NCBI GenBank assembly: GCA_026075535.2
Contig: AP026539.1
Coordinates: 8,432,001-8,496,000, forward strand
DNA: 64,000 bases
Source: Tricholoma matsutake
Lineage: Eukaryota; Basidiomycota; Agaricomycetes; Agaricales; Tricholomataceae
Direction: 5' to 3'
Below are positions 21,418 through 31,617 of this stretch, piece by piece. Under the pieces are notes generated by a model. It was not told where the DNA came from. It searched no databases and saw nothing but the letters and a program-made list of their open reading frames with translations. Within the stretch, counting starts at the first letter, position 1; each line of letters starts with the position of its first letter. A program made the translations under genes and the position numbers.

Positions 21418-21839
21418 TGTAAGGGGACTAGGGGGGTGCCCTGTGTGTTTCTCCTATTTTTTACATTTGTTCTATATTTTTCCTCACTTCATTTTCTTCT
21501 ATTCTTCATTTTCTATGATTTTTCCGGATTTTATTACTAATTTTCCCTTTCTATCATGTTTGTGCATGTTGACAGTTTTATATTTAGAGGCGGAGCACCC
21601 CTTCCACTTCCAACATCTACCCCTTGGTATGATGTCATTCAGCAGCCTTGATCTGCCTATTCTATTTTTAGGTTATTATTTGATTTTTGTCGTCTTCACA
21701 TATACTGGGCATCGGCAAAGGGATCCTTAGAGTTTTCTCTTCAGATTTCCCTTTGCTAGGTGTGTCCCCAATCCCTGTACTATGTAGTATAATTTTAACT
21801 TCGGATTTCCCTTTGCTAGAGGCTGAGGTTGCCCTTATA
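21418..21839 (+). repeat. 5' LTR of element E
   Basis: 422 bp, TGTAAGGG...CCCTTATA. It ends in TA rather than the usual CA, but the terminal inverted repeat TGTAAGGG/CCCTTATA is clear. It contains AGAGTTTTCT at 21729-21738, complementary to the primer site just downstream. Confidence 0.9.
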
Positions 21840-21841
21840 GT

Positions 21842-21851
21842 AGAAAACTCT
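21842..21851 (+). promoter_or_regulatory. Putative self-priming primer-binding site of element E
   Basis: AGAAAACTCT two bases after the 5' LTR is the exact reverse complement of AGAGTTTTCT at 21729-21738 inside the LTR. This is the arrangement used by Tf1-type elements, where the 5' end of the transcript folds back to prime reverse transcription. No TGG-starting tRNA-complementary site is seen. Confidence 0.5.
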
Positions 21852-22004
21852 CCCCTAAGGCCCGAAATCGTGAACGCACTGCCCAAGATAGGCAGGTACA
21901 GAGTGGACGATGCTTCCCAAAGCTCCACAGACTCCCTACACACCGTTCCAGACAGTCTCGCCTTTACTGCGCCACCATTTTCGCCAAACGCGCCCCCTAG
22001 CGAC

Positions 22005-23123
22005 ATGGACGCATCAGAGTGCCTCAATGCGCTTGAAAGCGACATTTCCAGAATATGCACGCAAATTGATTTGCTTAAATCTACGATTGAAAACTTTGTC
22101 AGGACCCTCCAGACTAACCCTACAACCAATATTCCCCCCATGTCAACTCCAAGCGCACCCAACAATGATGTACTGCCAAACACGCCCACTAAAGAGTGCG
22201 CCCAGATCAAACTGTCTCCCCCCGCTGAATTTAATGGCGCATGTGCGCAGGGATGTGCATTCCTTAATTCCTGTGAGTTATACATCAGTCTCCAGTCGCA
22301 TCAATTTGTCGATGAGGCTGCAAAAATTTATTGGGCCTTCACATACATGAAATCTGAACGCACCTATCTCTATGTGGACAGTATTCTGCGTCAAATTAAA
22401 GAACTCGGTTCTCTACCTTTCTCCACTTGGGGTGACTTTTGAGCCGAGTTTGTACGCCACTTTTTTCCCCTCAATGAGTGCCACCAAGCAGTGACACAAC
22501 TCGAGTCATCCTCTTACCACCAGGCGCATCAATCCGTGGACGATTATATCAATGAGTTTAAGGACTTGGTGGACATGGCAGGATATGGGAGCAGGCTACC
22601 AGTGGTGGTGAAGCTCTGATGGGGCCTCAACTGAGAAATTCAGGACCAGATTGCACAGATGTTGGAAGGGTGCCCAGCAGACAATGATATCTATGCTTGG
22701 TATGAAGTTGCTTCACTCTGTGATGAGAACCAACTCACAAATGCGGTGTTTAATGCTGCATTCTGTGCTCCAACTACCACTCATGCACCCTACACCTTCA
22801 ATCGAACCCTTCCCCACCTTAACCCCATTCCTGTTCGTCAAACTCCCACACCAGCCATCAATGTCCCAGTACCAATGGATGTTGATGCAGCCCGCAGCCG
22901 TGCGTGTAGGTTGGATCTCTGCTACCGTTGTGGGGAAACTGGGCACAGGGCTGGAGCATGTCCCCATTGTCAGGATATCTGCATGCTCACCCCCGAGGGG
23001 TGAGATGAACTCCTCCAAGACTTGTTGGCACTTGTAGATGTTGAGGAAGCGAAGGATCAGGTTGCAGAGGAGATCAAGTCAGAAGTTGTAGAGGAGCAGG
23101 ACTTTTCTATTCACAGCGAGTGA
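22005..23123 (+). pseudogene. Element E gag with nonsense codons
   Basis: Same 1,119-nt length as the intact gag of F. ATG chosen because it is the one ATG (MDASE) conserved in E, F and I. Contains the helical N-terminus (LESDISRICTQIDLLKSTIENFV), the retrotransposon gag domain (FNGACAQGCAFLNSCELYI, FSTWGDF) and a CCHC knuckle (CYRCGETGHRAGAC). In-frame TGA codons at 22440, 22617, 22632 and 23001 replace Arg, Arg, Arg and Gln of F. Gag would form the particle shell and package RNA. Confidence 0.85.
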
Positions 23124-26100
23124 ATCGTACACCCTCACTGCCTGTCCATAACCACTTTGAAGTCTTGTCAGTTGAATCCCCAGAGAATGAATCCATTTCT
23201 GTGACTGTTCCCCTCTCTGACCCTTTGAAGTTGGCTGAAGACGTACCTGCTCTTCCCATCTCTCCCTCTGCTCCACACCCCAAAATTAAATTATGGGAGC
23301 ATAAACTACCACACAAATATATTGTTGCATCCACTCCCTCTACACATTCCTTGAACCTAGCAATTGAACTGCAGATGACTGACACTGGACAGATACTCGG
23401 TGTCTCTGCGCTCCTGGACTCTGGTGCGACCGGTCTCTTCATTGATGCCCATCTCGCACAACAACATCGCCTAAATACTCGCTCACTCTCGCGTCCGATA
23501 CCTGTGTATAATGTGGATGGGTCCCCAAATGAAGCTGGTGCCATCCGAGAGGTTGTAGACCTGGTCCTCCGTTACAAAGATCATAGTGAGCATGCCCTTT
23601 TTGCTGTCACTCAATTAGGAAAGCAAAATGTGATTTTGGGCTATCCGTGGCTTCGAGACCATAACCCAGAGGTTGACTGGAATACCAGGGAGGTTACCAT
23701 GAGCCGATGTCCATCCCACTATTGTATGTGTTTCACAGAAGCCAGGCAAGAATGTTGTGGACAAAAGGCTGCAATACGACGTACTCAGAAGTGTTGTGCC
23801 AGACCCCTGCCTATACCTGAAGTGGAGTTGGAAGGGGTTCCTGATCTGATGCCGGATTCGGATGATGATGATGAGGAGCCAGAGGAAGTGGAGGAAGGTG
23901 ATTGGATCTTCTACACTGTGATTTGCCCATCGCATGAGATGTGTGCTACATTGAACATATCCCAACGCCTTGCTGAGGCCTTCCACAAAAACAATGCTGC
24001 TAAATTCTCTACTAATTCCTTGCTCCCTCATCTCCATGAGTTTGGAGATGTGTTCTCCAAGGAATCATTCGACTCTCTCCCTGTGTGCAAGCCATGGGAT
24101 CATGCGATTGAACTCACCCCTGGTGCAACCCCTTCATCCTGCAAGGTCTATCCTCTCTCTCCTGAAGAACAATGACAGCTTGACCAGTTCATCGACGAGC
24201 ACCTGGCCTCTGGACGTATTCAACCATTGAAGTCACCCATGGCCTCTCACTTTTTCTTTGTCAAGAAGAAGGATGGCTCACTTTGACCAGTTCAAGACTA
24301 CAGAAGGCTCAACAACATCACGGTCAAAAATTGCTACCTATTACCTCTCATCTCTGAACTCGTGAACCAACTCCATGGAGCCCGATACTTCACCAAGCTT
24401 GATGTCCATTTGGGCTACAATAATGTGAGGATAAAGGAGGGAGATGAGTGGAAGGCAGCCTTTCATACCAACCGTGGTCTTTTTGAACCACTTGTCATGT
24501 TTTTTGGCCTTACTAATAGTCCTGCCACCTTTCAGACCATGATGAGTGACATTTTCCACGACCTCATCCTTGAAGGCATTGTCTGCATCTATCTCGATGA
24601 CATCCTCATCTTCACTCGCATGGTTGAAGAGCACCATTGCATCACGTGCCTCATCCTAGAATGGCTTCGACAGTACAAACTCTACCTTCATCAGGACAAG
24701 TGCGAGTTTGAGAAGACAAAGATCGAGTACCTCAGCCTGATTATCTTGGAGGGTCAGGTGGAGATGGATTCTATCAAGGTGAACGGGGTCACGGCTTGGC
24801 CAATGCCCACGAACAAGAAAGAGGTGCAGTCTTTCCTGGGCTTCATCAATTTCTATCAGTGTTTTATCAAGTATTTCTCACATCATGCACGACCACTGTT
24901 CAACTTGACAGGAAAGGAGGCATGGAGGTGGGATAATGCACAACAGGAGGTGTTCGAAAGGCTTCAGGAGATGGTCACCTTTGCTGATGATTCGCGTCCT
25001 TTTCGTGTAGAAGCTGACAGTTCTGACTTTGTGATGGGCACCGTGTTGTCTCAGCAGTCTCTGGAGGACCAGAAGTGGCATCCTGTTGCATTCTACTCCA
25101 AAAGCCTTAGTGCTGTAGAGCGAAATTATGAGATCCATGACAAGGAGATGTTGGCAATAATGTGTGCACTTGAGGAGTGGCGACACTTCCTCAAGGGTGC
25201 CCAACACAAGGTGGAAATTTGGATGGATCACAAGAATCTCGAGTACTTTATGACGGCCAAGAAATTGAACTGTCGTCAAGCTCGTTGGTCCCAGTATCTA
25301 TCCAGATTCAACTTCTCCTTGCACCACTGTCCGGGTCACAGCATGGGAAGACTGATGCCCTCTCCTGATGTGCAGACCATGGGGATGGCAGCGATGACAA
25401 CCAAAACATTGTGTTGTTGCAGCCAGACCTGTTCACCATTCAGGCACTGGAAGGCATCGCACCCCAGGGCGAGGAGCGGGACATCCTACATGACATTTGT
25501 TGCACAAACCGTAGCAGTTTACATGAGGATGTTGTTGCCCGAGCTGTTAAAGAACTGAGGAAGGGATCCACCCTTTCCTTGCGTGTGGCAGAGTGGGCTG
25601 AAAAAGAGGACTTGTTGCATTTCAGGGATCGCATATGACCCAGACCTTCACTGGTGCATCATATCCCAACACCATGACTCACAGATTGCTGGTCATCCTG
25701 GATGCTGGAAGACCTTGGAGCTCTCCTCACAGAATTATTGGTGGCCACAAATGTCACAGCTCATTGGTCAGTATTGTCGCACTTGTGACCTTTGCTTATG
25801 CACCAAGGTTCCTCGTCGCAAACCCATTGGCGAGCTACACCCTCTTCCTGTTCCAGAGAGTTGTTGGGATGTTGTCAGCGTCAACTTTGTGGTGGAGTTA
25901 CCAGAATCGAATGGGTTTGATGTGGTGATGTGCACAGTTGATTCAGTGGGAAAATGTGCTCACTTTATTCCCACTCACACCACTGTCAGTGCCCTGGGTG
26001 CTGCCCGACTCTACCTCCACCATGTGTGGAAATTACACGGACTTCCTGGTGCTTTCCTCTCTGATCGTGGCCCTCAGTTCATGGCAGAGTTCACTCACGA

Positions 26101-26982
26101 GCTGTACTGACTCCTGGGAATCAAACTCCTTGCTTCAACCGCTTATCACCCACAAACCGACGGCCAGACTAAGCGAGTCAACCAGGAACTGGAGCTGTAC
26201 ATCCACATCTTTGTCAATGAACGCCAGGACAATTGGGATGATCTTCTCCCCTTGGCCAAGTTTGGATACAACAATCATGTCCATGCTTCTACTCAACAGA
26301 CCCCTTTCCTCTTAGACACTGGACAGCATCCACGCATGGGATTTGAACCTCACCAAACTCCCTCACACATCAAGATGGTGAATGAGTTCACAGAACACAT
26401 GTGGGATAGCTTGGAGGAGGCAAAGGCAGCCTTAGCAAAGGCGAAGGATGACATGGCATGCTTTTACAACCAACACCATTCTCCGACCCCTCAGTACAAG
26501 GTTGGTGATTGAGTTTATCTTGACTCCAGGGACATCTCCACTACGCGTCTGTCCAGGAAACTCGCTCATCGCTTCCTGGGACCTTTCCCCATTGTCAAGT
26601 GTGTTGGAATGGATGCCTATTGTCTATGCCTCCCAGCCTCCATGTCCAGACTCCACGCAGTCTTCCATGTTGTCAAATTCCTTCCAGCTCCCCCAGATCC
26701 ATTCCCAGGATGCCATTCACACCCACCACCACTGCCTACAGTGATTCCCAATACAAAGTCGAGTCAATCTTGGACAGCCATTTGTGTTGAAAAAAACTCC
26801 AGTATTTGGTGCATTGGAAGGGTTATGGGTATGAGGAGAACTCATGGGTCAAAGAGTCTGATGTGAATGCCCCTTGGTTAGTCAAGGAATTCCACCGACA
26901 GCACACTGCGGCACCGCATCACATTCAAGTCATGGACTTTGGTCATATGCGATTTTGAATGCATCGGGGCAGTGAATCTTGA
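23120..26982 (+). pseudogene. Element E pol with nonsense codons and frameshift
   Basis: Begins in the -1 frame relative to gag, overlapping its stop. Protease (LLDSGATGLFID), RT (FTKLDVHLGYNNVRI, IYLDDILIF), RNase H (RVEADSSDFVMGTVLS), integrase finger (HHDSQIAGHPG...CRTCDLC), DDE core (SVNFVVELPES, FLSDRGPQFMAEF, AYHPQTDGQTKRVNQE), GPF module and a chromodomain ([18 protein letters not shown]). TGA codons at 24173, 24284, 26108, 26510, 26788 and 26956 replace Trp or Arg codons. A small deletion near 25635 shifts the frame. Terminal stop 26980-26982. Inactive in cis. Confidence 0.88.
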
Positions 26983-26993
26983 AGAGGGGGTAA

Positions 26994-27419
26994 TGTAAGG
27001 GGACCAGGGGGGTGCCCTGTGTGTTTCTCCTATTTTTTACGTTCGTTCTATATTTTTCCTCACTTCATTTCCTTCTATTCTTCATTTTCTATGATTTTTC
27101 CGGATTTTATTACTAATTTTCCCTTTCTATCATGTTTGTGCATGTTGACAGTTTTATATTTAGAGGTGGAGCACCCCTTCCAACATCTACCCCTTGGTAT
27201 GATGTCATTCGGCAGCCTTGATCTGCCTATCTCCGCCTTCTCTATTTTTAGGTTATTATTTGATTTTTGTCATCTTCACATATACTGGGCATCGGCAAAG
27301 GGATCCTTAGAGTTTTCTCTTCAGATTTCCCTTCGCTAGGTGCATCCCCAATCCCTGTACTATGTAGTATAATTTTAACTTCGGATTCCCCTTTGCTAGA
27401 TGCTGAGGTTGCCCTTATA
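26994..27419 (+). repeat. 3' LTR of element E
   Basis: 426 bp, same ends as the 5' LTR, following the GAAGAGGGGG polypurine tract. Confidence 0.9.
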
Positions 27420-27424
27420 ATTCC

Positions 27425-28600
27425 TAGAGGCTGAAGGGTGTTAATGTTGCAGTGTATTTGACATGATCCGGATGCACCAGGGTTTGGAAAAATGAGTTGG
27501 TCATATCTATTTTCCCCCAGATTTTTCCTTTTGCACAGTCTGCGAGGATGTCATCGATTCGAGGTAAAGGGTAATTGTTGGAAATTGTAAGGCAGTTGAG
27601 ATGTCTGTAGCCATTTACCCAACAGGGAAGGATGGTGATGTCAGCCTTTGGAATGATGAATGACGGAGACGCATATGGAGATGATGATGGGTGTATCCAT
27701 CCCGTGGCAAGGTGTTGTTCAATTAAAGTCTTCTATCCTGTACAGTATTTCTGTGGACAGCCGTATGCTCATGCTACTGACACCGGTGAGCCTGGTCGCA
27801 GTTCAATATGATGGTAAATGTCTGTGGGTAAGTCATGGACATGTGGGATGTCAGTTGGAAAATGATCCTTGTACTTTGTTTTGAAGGACTTGTCAAGGTG
27901 TAAAAGCTCTGCCATGCTTGCGAGCTGTTTGATTCCCATTTGTACTGCTGAAATGACGCAAGCAGGACCAGTCATGTATGCGTCCATGTCGAAATGGTGA
28001 GGAATTTTGTCAAATAACATTTTCAACTTGAGGTGCACAAGGTTTTGCACTTTCCAGCACCATTCTTGTCCTGTCTTAATAAGTTGCTGCTCTGCTTTAC
28101 GTTGTTGGTAAGGTGACATTATGGGATGCTTCTTATTTTGGGCAGGGTCAGGGGGGTTAAGAAGGTCATAGCCAGTGGTCTTGTCGACAGCCATGCGAAG
28201 GTGTGCATCAACCACAATTTGATTTTTGCACAAGAAGTCGAGTCTGAGAATTAGGTCTGTGTGCAGTTCTGGGCAAATGATGGTGTTGATTGCTTTGGAT
28301 TTCCATACAGAGTCGGGCAATTGAATATATAGTCTACAGTACTGCGATAATAATAGTCTAGAGTCTGGTTTTCTCTTCTCTTTTGTAAACGCAGCAGATA
28401 CAGAAAGGGGCTTGAATAGTGGCTTTGCAATGAGTCTGAGAATGTTGATGAGTTCACTAGAAATCAGAACTGGTGGGGAGCCATGATCAATTAGTGCTGA
28501 AATGGGAGTGTGTGTGCAGGTAAAGGGGGTGTCGATGCAACAAGTCCATCAGAGATGGGGGAAAGAAAAAGGATGGGGGACATACTCATCTCCTTCACCT
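27425..28600 (-). pseudogene. Element D protease and RT N-half
   Basis: From about 28600 down: a protease-like segment with ALIDHGSPPVLIS (DHG in place of the usual D-S/T-G), PELHTDLILRLDFL, then the linker before RT. The RT fingers end at 27425 with NSFFQTLVHPDHVKYTA and TPFSL, where E is inserted. The protease-RT junction holds frameshifts. Confidence 0.65.
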
Positions 28601-28608
28601 TGCTCTGC

Positions 28609-29747
28609 CTAGTCCTCAAAGTAGTCTTTGTTGTCGCTGTCTTTGAAAACCGCAGCAATGTGCGTGGTTGCTTGTCTTTTCTCAAATGTGGCTTTTGCTT
28701 TTGCCGCATTCTCTGCCATGACATTCTTGCAAGCTTCCAAGGTGCATCTCATCACTTTGCAGTTGGGCAAGATATGTCCGGCATAGAAGATGCAGCATTT
28801 AAAACAGCTGAGGTGGAGTGAAAGCAGGGTCTTCTCTTCGTCGGTGAGACGAGGGAGCAGTGGGGTGTTGTAGCTGCTGGAGGCAGGGGCGGTGGTTGTG
28901 GTGGCAGGAACATTGGTGGGAATCACGGTCTTAGGCTTCTTGGCAGCTGTGACCCATTGGGAGTGCTGGAGTTCAAGGTCCTGCTCCAGAAGCCAAACTT
29001 GTTCTTGCCATTCCTCCAGGGTCACAATGGCGTCCAGCAATCCTACTGTAGCTCCTGGAGGAATGCCGTTGTTACCGTTATACAAGCATTTCAGGGCAGG
29101 TGATAGGCATGGTACGAGGTGTTTTCTGAGTGCAGTGGGGGCAATGTAGTATGTAGAGCTGGCAGCATGAAGTTCATCATTCACATTGTGTACTTTGTGG
29201 ACCCAAGTGAGAAAGGGGGTCGTCGATTGGAATGCAATTTGGTCTTGTATGAGTTTGTCTTCCCATGAATGTGCTAAAAATTTGAGTTTGAACTCCGTCA
29301 TGAAGAAGACCTTGAAGGACAGAATAACCAGATGGTCCTCATCAGCAAGGACCCAAGATTGGACTGTGGCAGATTCGAAGTTATACAGTATTTTGCTAAC
29401 CTGGTCCACGGCGGCAATTTCTTTGTTTGCGAAGTAACAACAACAGGCAGTTTCAAAGGTGCGAAGGACCGGGATGGTAAGAGTACCCGGTGATAAAATC
29501 GGTGCAGTGTTTGGTGAGCTTTGTCAGACTTCGGCAAGAGCATACAGGGATTGACGATGGCAGTCATGAGTGCTGCGGAACAAGGATTTTTGTCGTTGGA
29601 ATCGTCTGTGGTGTTGTGCCTTTGGGAACAGGGGATTGGGGCAGGTGCGGGTGGTGCAGGGTGCTCTGTGTCTTCCAGGCTAGTGGGTGAGTTAGGCACA
29701 TTGGATAAGGCTGGGGAGGAGAGCGGTGAGGAAGTGGCTGTATGCAC
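28609..29747 (-). pseudogene. Element D gag
   Basis: Starts with ATG at 29747 (MHTATSSPLSSPALSN). Capsid region WTRLAKY/DQVSKILYNFESATVQSWVL spans a frameshift near 29405, then FMTEFKLKFLAHSWEDKL and a degenerate zinc knuckle (CFKCCIFYAGHILPNC). Ends NKDYFED at 28609. The start lies only 17 bases from the LTR of G, so any leader has been lost. Confidence 0.65.
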
Positions 29748-29764
29748 ATTATTTGTACACTGTT

Positions 29765-30536
29765 TGTTAAGGGCAAAGCCTCAACCACTCGATCTAGTCA
29801 ATGTTGTTCGACGAGGCGCTTCCTCAATGAGTCGTTCAGCACTAGTCTTACTTGGAGCGTCCGACGTAAGATAGGTAGTGCACTCTAGCAGGGCTTCTGC
29901 GTAGAGTCAGTCATTCAGGTTCACTCACTAAGGGGCTTCCTTAGTGGTTTCAAGTAAGTTCATGAGTTGCAAGTTAAGGCTGTAGAATGCCTAGATCTAA
30001 ACTAAGGACATCCCTACTACGAGTTGCAGTACTTATACTATGAGGGAGGTCCTTATCGTCCAATTGGAAAGATAGATGCATATCAAGTAAGAATAGAAAC
30101 AATAGGCCTCATACCTTGCATGAGGCGTCCGATGTCATGGAGTGCTGTGGCGCAGCATGTCAGGAAACAATAAGAGATAAGCCTCATGCCTAGCATGAGG
30201 CATCTGATGTCACGGATCCAATGTCAAGGATCCAATGTCAAGGACATGCTGCGGTGCAGCATGTCGATCATGAGAGTCCGACATCACAGACCTCATGTCA
30301 AGAGGCTGTTGTATCACAGCATGTGTGGGAGTGGGTTCGGGTGCATGGAGTCACCATGCGTCAAGGGTGCCTTCCACGGGAAGGGGATTGAATGCATGCA
30401 GTCAGCATGTGTTGTGCGTGTGTCTGGTGTCAAGGGCATGCCCTAGGCATGAATCATGGAGTGCCTCCTGTCTGGAGGGGATCGTTGGGTTGGTCAGGTC
30501 GGTCGGGTTCCATGAGTTACAAGGAAAATTGTAACA
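29765..30536 (-). repeat. 3' LTR of element G
   Basis: 772 bp; on the minus strand TGTTACAATTTTCC to CCCTTAACA, preceded by a G-rich polypurine tract (GGGGGGTAA). It holds several strong hairpins, including 30181-30201 (9-bp arms GCCTCATGC, 3-base loop) and ATGCTGC/GCAGCAT pairs. Confidence 0.85.
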
Positions 30537-30800
30537 TTACCCCCCCGCTATGGTCGAAAGTTCCACACTTCAACCTAAATCTTCGTCTCTCCTTCGTGGT
30601 CTGATCGGGCATGGTCTGGTTATGTGGGTAGGTCAGGGTCAAGGGGTACAATGGAGGAATCATTTGTGTCCAAGCTTGGACCGTGATTGGGTTCTTTTCA
30701 TTTTATACTGCCTTTAGCAGTGGTGTCAAAGAGTCAGTGGTGTCGTCAGAAGGGGGAGGGGTGTGTAGGGTTTGCGCAGTATCAAGGGTAATCACTGTAG

Positions 30801-30990
30801 TTTTATATCTTTGCGGATGATCGCTAGTTTAACGTCTTTGCGGACGGTCAGTAGTTTAACGTCTTTGCAGATGATCGCTAGTTTAACGTCTTTGCAGATG
30901 ATTGGTAGTTTAATGTCTTTGTGGACGATTGGTAGTTTAACGTCTTTGTGGACAATCGGTAGTTTAATATCTTTGCGGACAATTGGTTCA
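30801..30990. repeat. 27-bp minisatellite between ORF3 and the 3' LTR of G
   Basis: About seven copies of a 27-bp unit (GTTTAACGTCTTTGC followed by GGACGATCGGTA variants). Because 27 is divisible by three, all six frames show a 9-residue periodicity, such as KDVKLPIVH on the minus strand. No separate gene is inferred. Confidence 0.85.
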
Positions 30991-30993
30991 CAC

Positions 30994-31500
30994 CTAGTTG
31001 TGCTCAGTGGTCTGGGGTGTCGGTGTATGGGGGTGTTGGCTGGAACGCAGCAATGTCCCCAGTTCTCCATGTCGTCCAAATAAGAGCTGCCTTGCCAGCT
31101 TGAATCCACTTTCTTCGTCATAGTGGGTGTTCCACTGAAGGTCATTCCACAGTAGTGGGCTAATCCCCGCTAGTGGTCTCCTGCCTGGGGTCAGACCATC
31201 ACGGTTGACAACAAATTGTTCAGGGAGATAGTCTCCGCCATCTAACTCTTCTTTGAAGCACCACTCCTCAAATTGTGCTTTTACCCAGGTCAAATCCATT
31301 TTCGTGCTCCTTTGCGCATAGAGGCAGCATGTTGGGCAAGTCGAGGATACTCTCTTTATCCAGTTGTCTCTGTTTATCCAGAATGTGATTCTGTGCGGGC
31401 ATTCCCAAGAGGGTTGCCCCAGCAGTCTGTTCGTTCTTGGTGACTGGTCAATGACTCGTCGTCCAGTCGCCATGTTCTTCTTGTATTCGTTTTTTATCAA
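30994..31500 (-). CDS. ORF3 of gypsy family G/H, in the envelope position; function unknown
   Basis: A 168-residue sense ORF downstream of the chromodomain and before the 3' LTR. Recognisable blocks are ATGRRVIDQ, PSWECPHRITFWINRDNWIKR, a CPTC pair in STCPTCCLYAQRS, FEEWCFKEELDGGDY, and PLLWNDLQWNTHYDEESG with GELGTLLRS. Element H carries the same blocks in the same order and place, at 45681-46112. No signal peptide, transmembrane helix or furin-like site is visible, so it does not look like an envelope. I do not recognise a domain. Tryptophan and cysteine content suggests a compact fold. The start could be 31500 or the internal Met shortly after. Confidence 0.6.
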   Translation of the reverse strand: MIKNEYKKNMATGRRVIDQSPRTNRLLGQPSWECPHRITFWINRDNWIKRVSSTCPTCCLYAQRSTKMDLTWVKAQFEEWCFKEELDGGDYLPEQFVVNRDGLTPGRRPLAGISPLLWNDLQWNTHYDEESGFKLARQLLFGRHGELGTLLRSSQHPHTPTPQTTEHN

Positions 31501-31617
31501 AAGGGGGTGGGGGTGGGAGTGAACGTGAAGGGCATCAACGTTCAGTGGGTCAATCGTCGTTTAAGGGGTATCAGGGGTGTCGTTTGGTTCAAAATGTGGG
31601 GGTTTCTTGGGTTCTCG

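Larger units (their letters stand above)
21418..27419 (+). mobile_element. Ty3/gypsy element E, complete with two LTRs, inserted in D
   Basis: 6,002 bp bounded by LTRs 21418-21839 and 26994-27419 and flanked by a perfect 5-bp duplication ATTCC (21413-21417 and 27420-27424). Order: LTR, gag, pol (protease, RT, RNase H, integrase, chromodomain), purine tract GAAGAGGGGGTAA, LTR. The LTRs differ by several substitutions and small indels, so E is older than its sister F. Insertion splits the RT of D between PFSL and VVMPMGLQ. Confidence 0.92.
18699..29764 (-). mobile_element. Ty3/gypsy element D, minus strand, split by element E and missing its 5' LTR
   Basis: In coding order: gag 29747-28609, protease and RT start 28600-27425, insertion of E with ATTCC duplication, RT/RNase H/integrase/chromodomain 21412-18936, and 3' LTR 18905-18699. 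The 5' end is abutted by the LTR of element G at 29765, so D's own 5' LTR is lost or displaced. Its proteins are only distantly similar to the other families here. Confidence 0.75.

Noticed and set aside
21842..21851. tRNA-type primer-binding site for E/F/I
   Set aside because: The sequence does not begin TGG and fits the element's own LTR instead.
30772..31083. Plus-strand ORF with SLTSLxTIG repeats
   Set aside because: It is the shadow of the 27-bp minisatellite and opposes ORF3.
30994..31500. ORF3 as a retroviral-type envelope
   Set aside because: It is in the right place, but there is no signal peptide, hydrophobic anchor or processing site.
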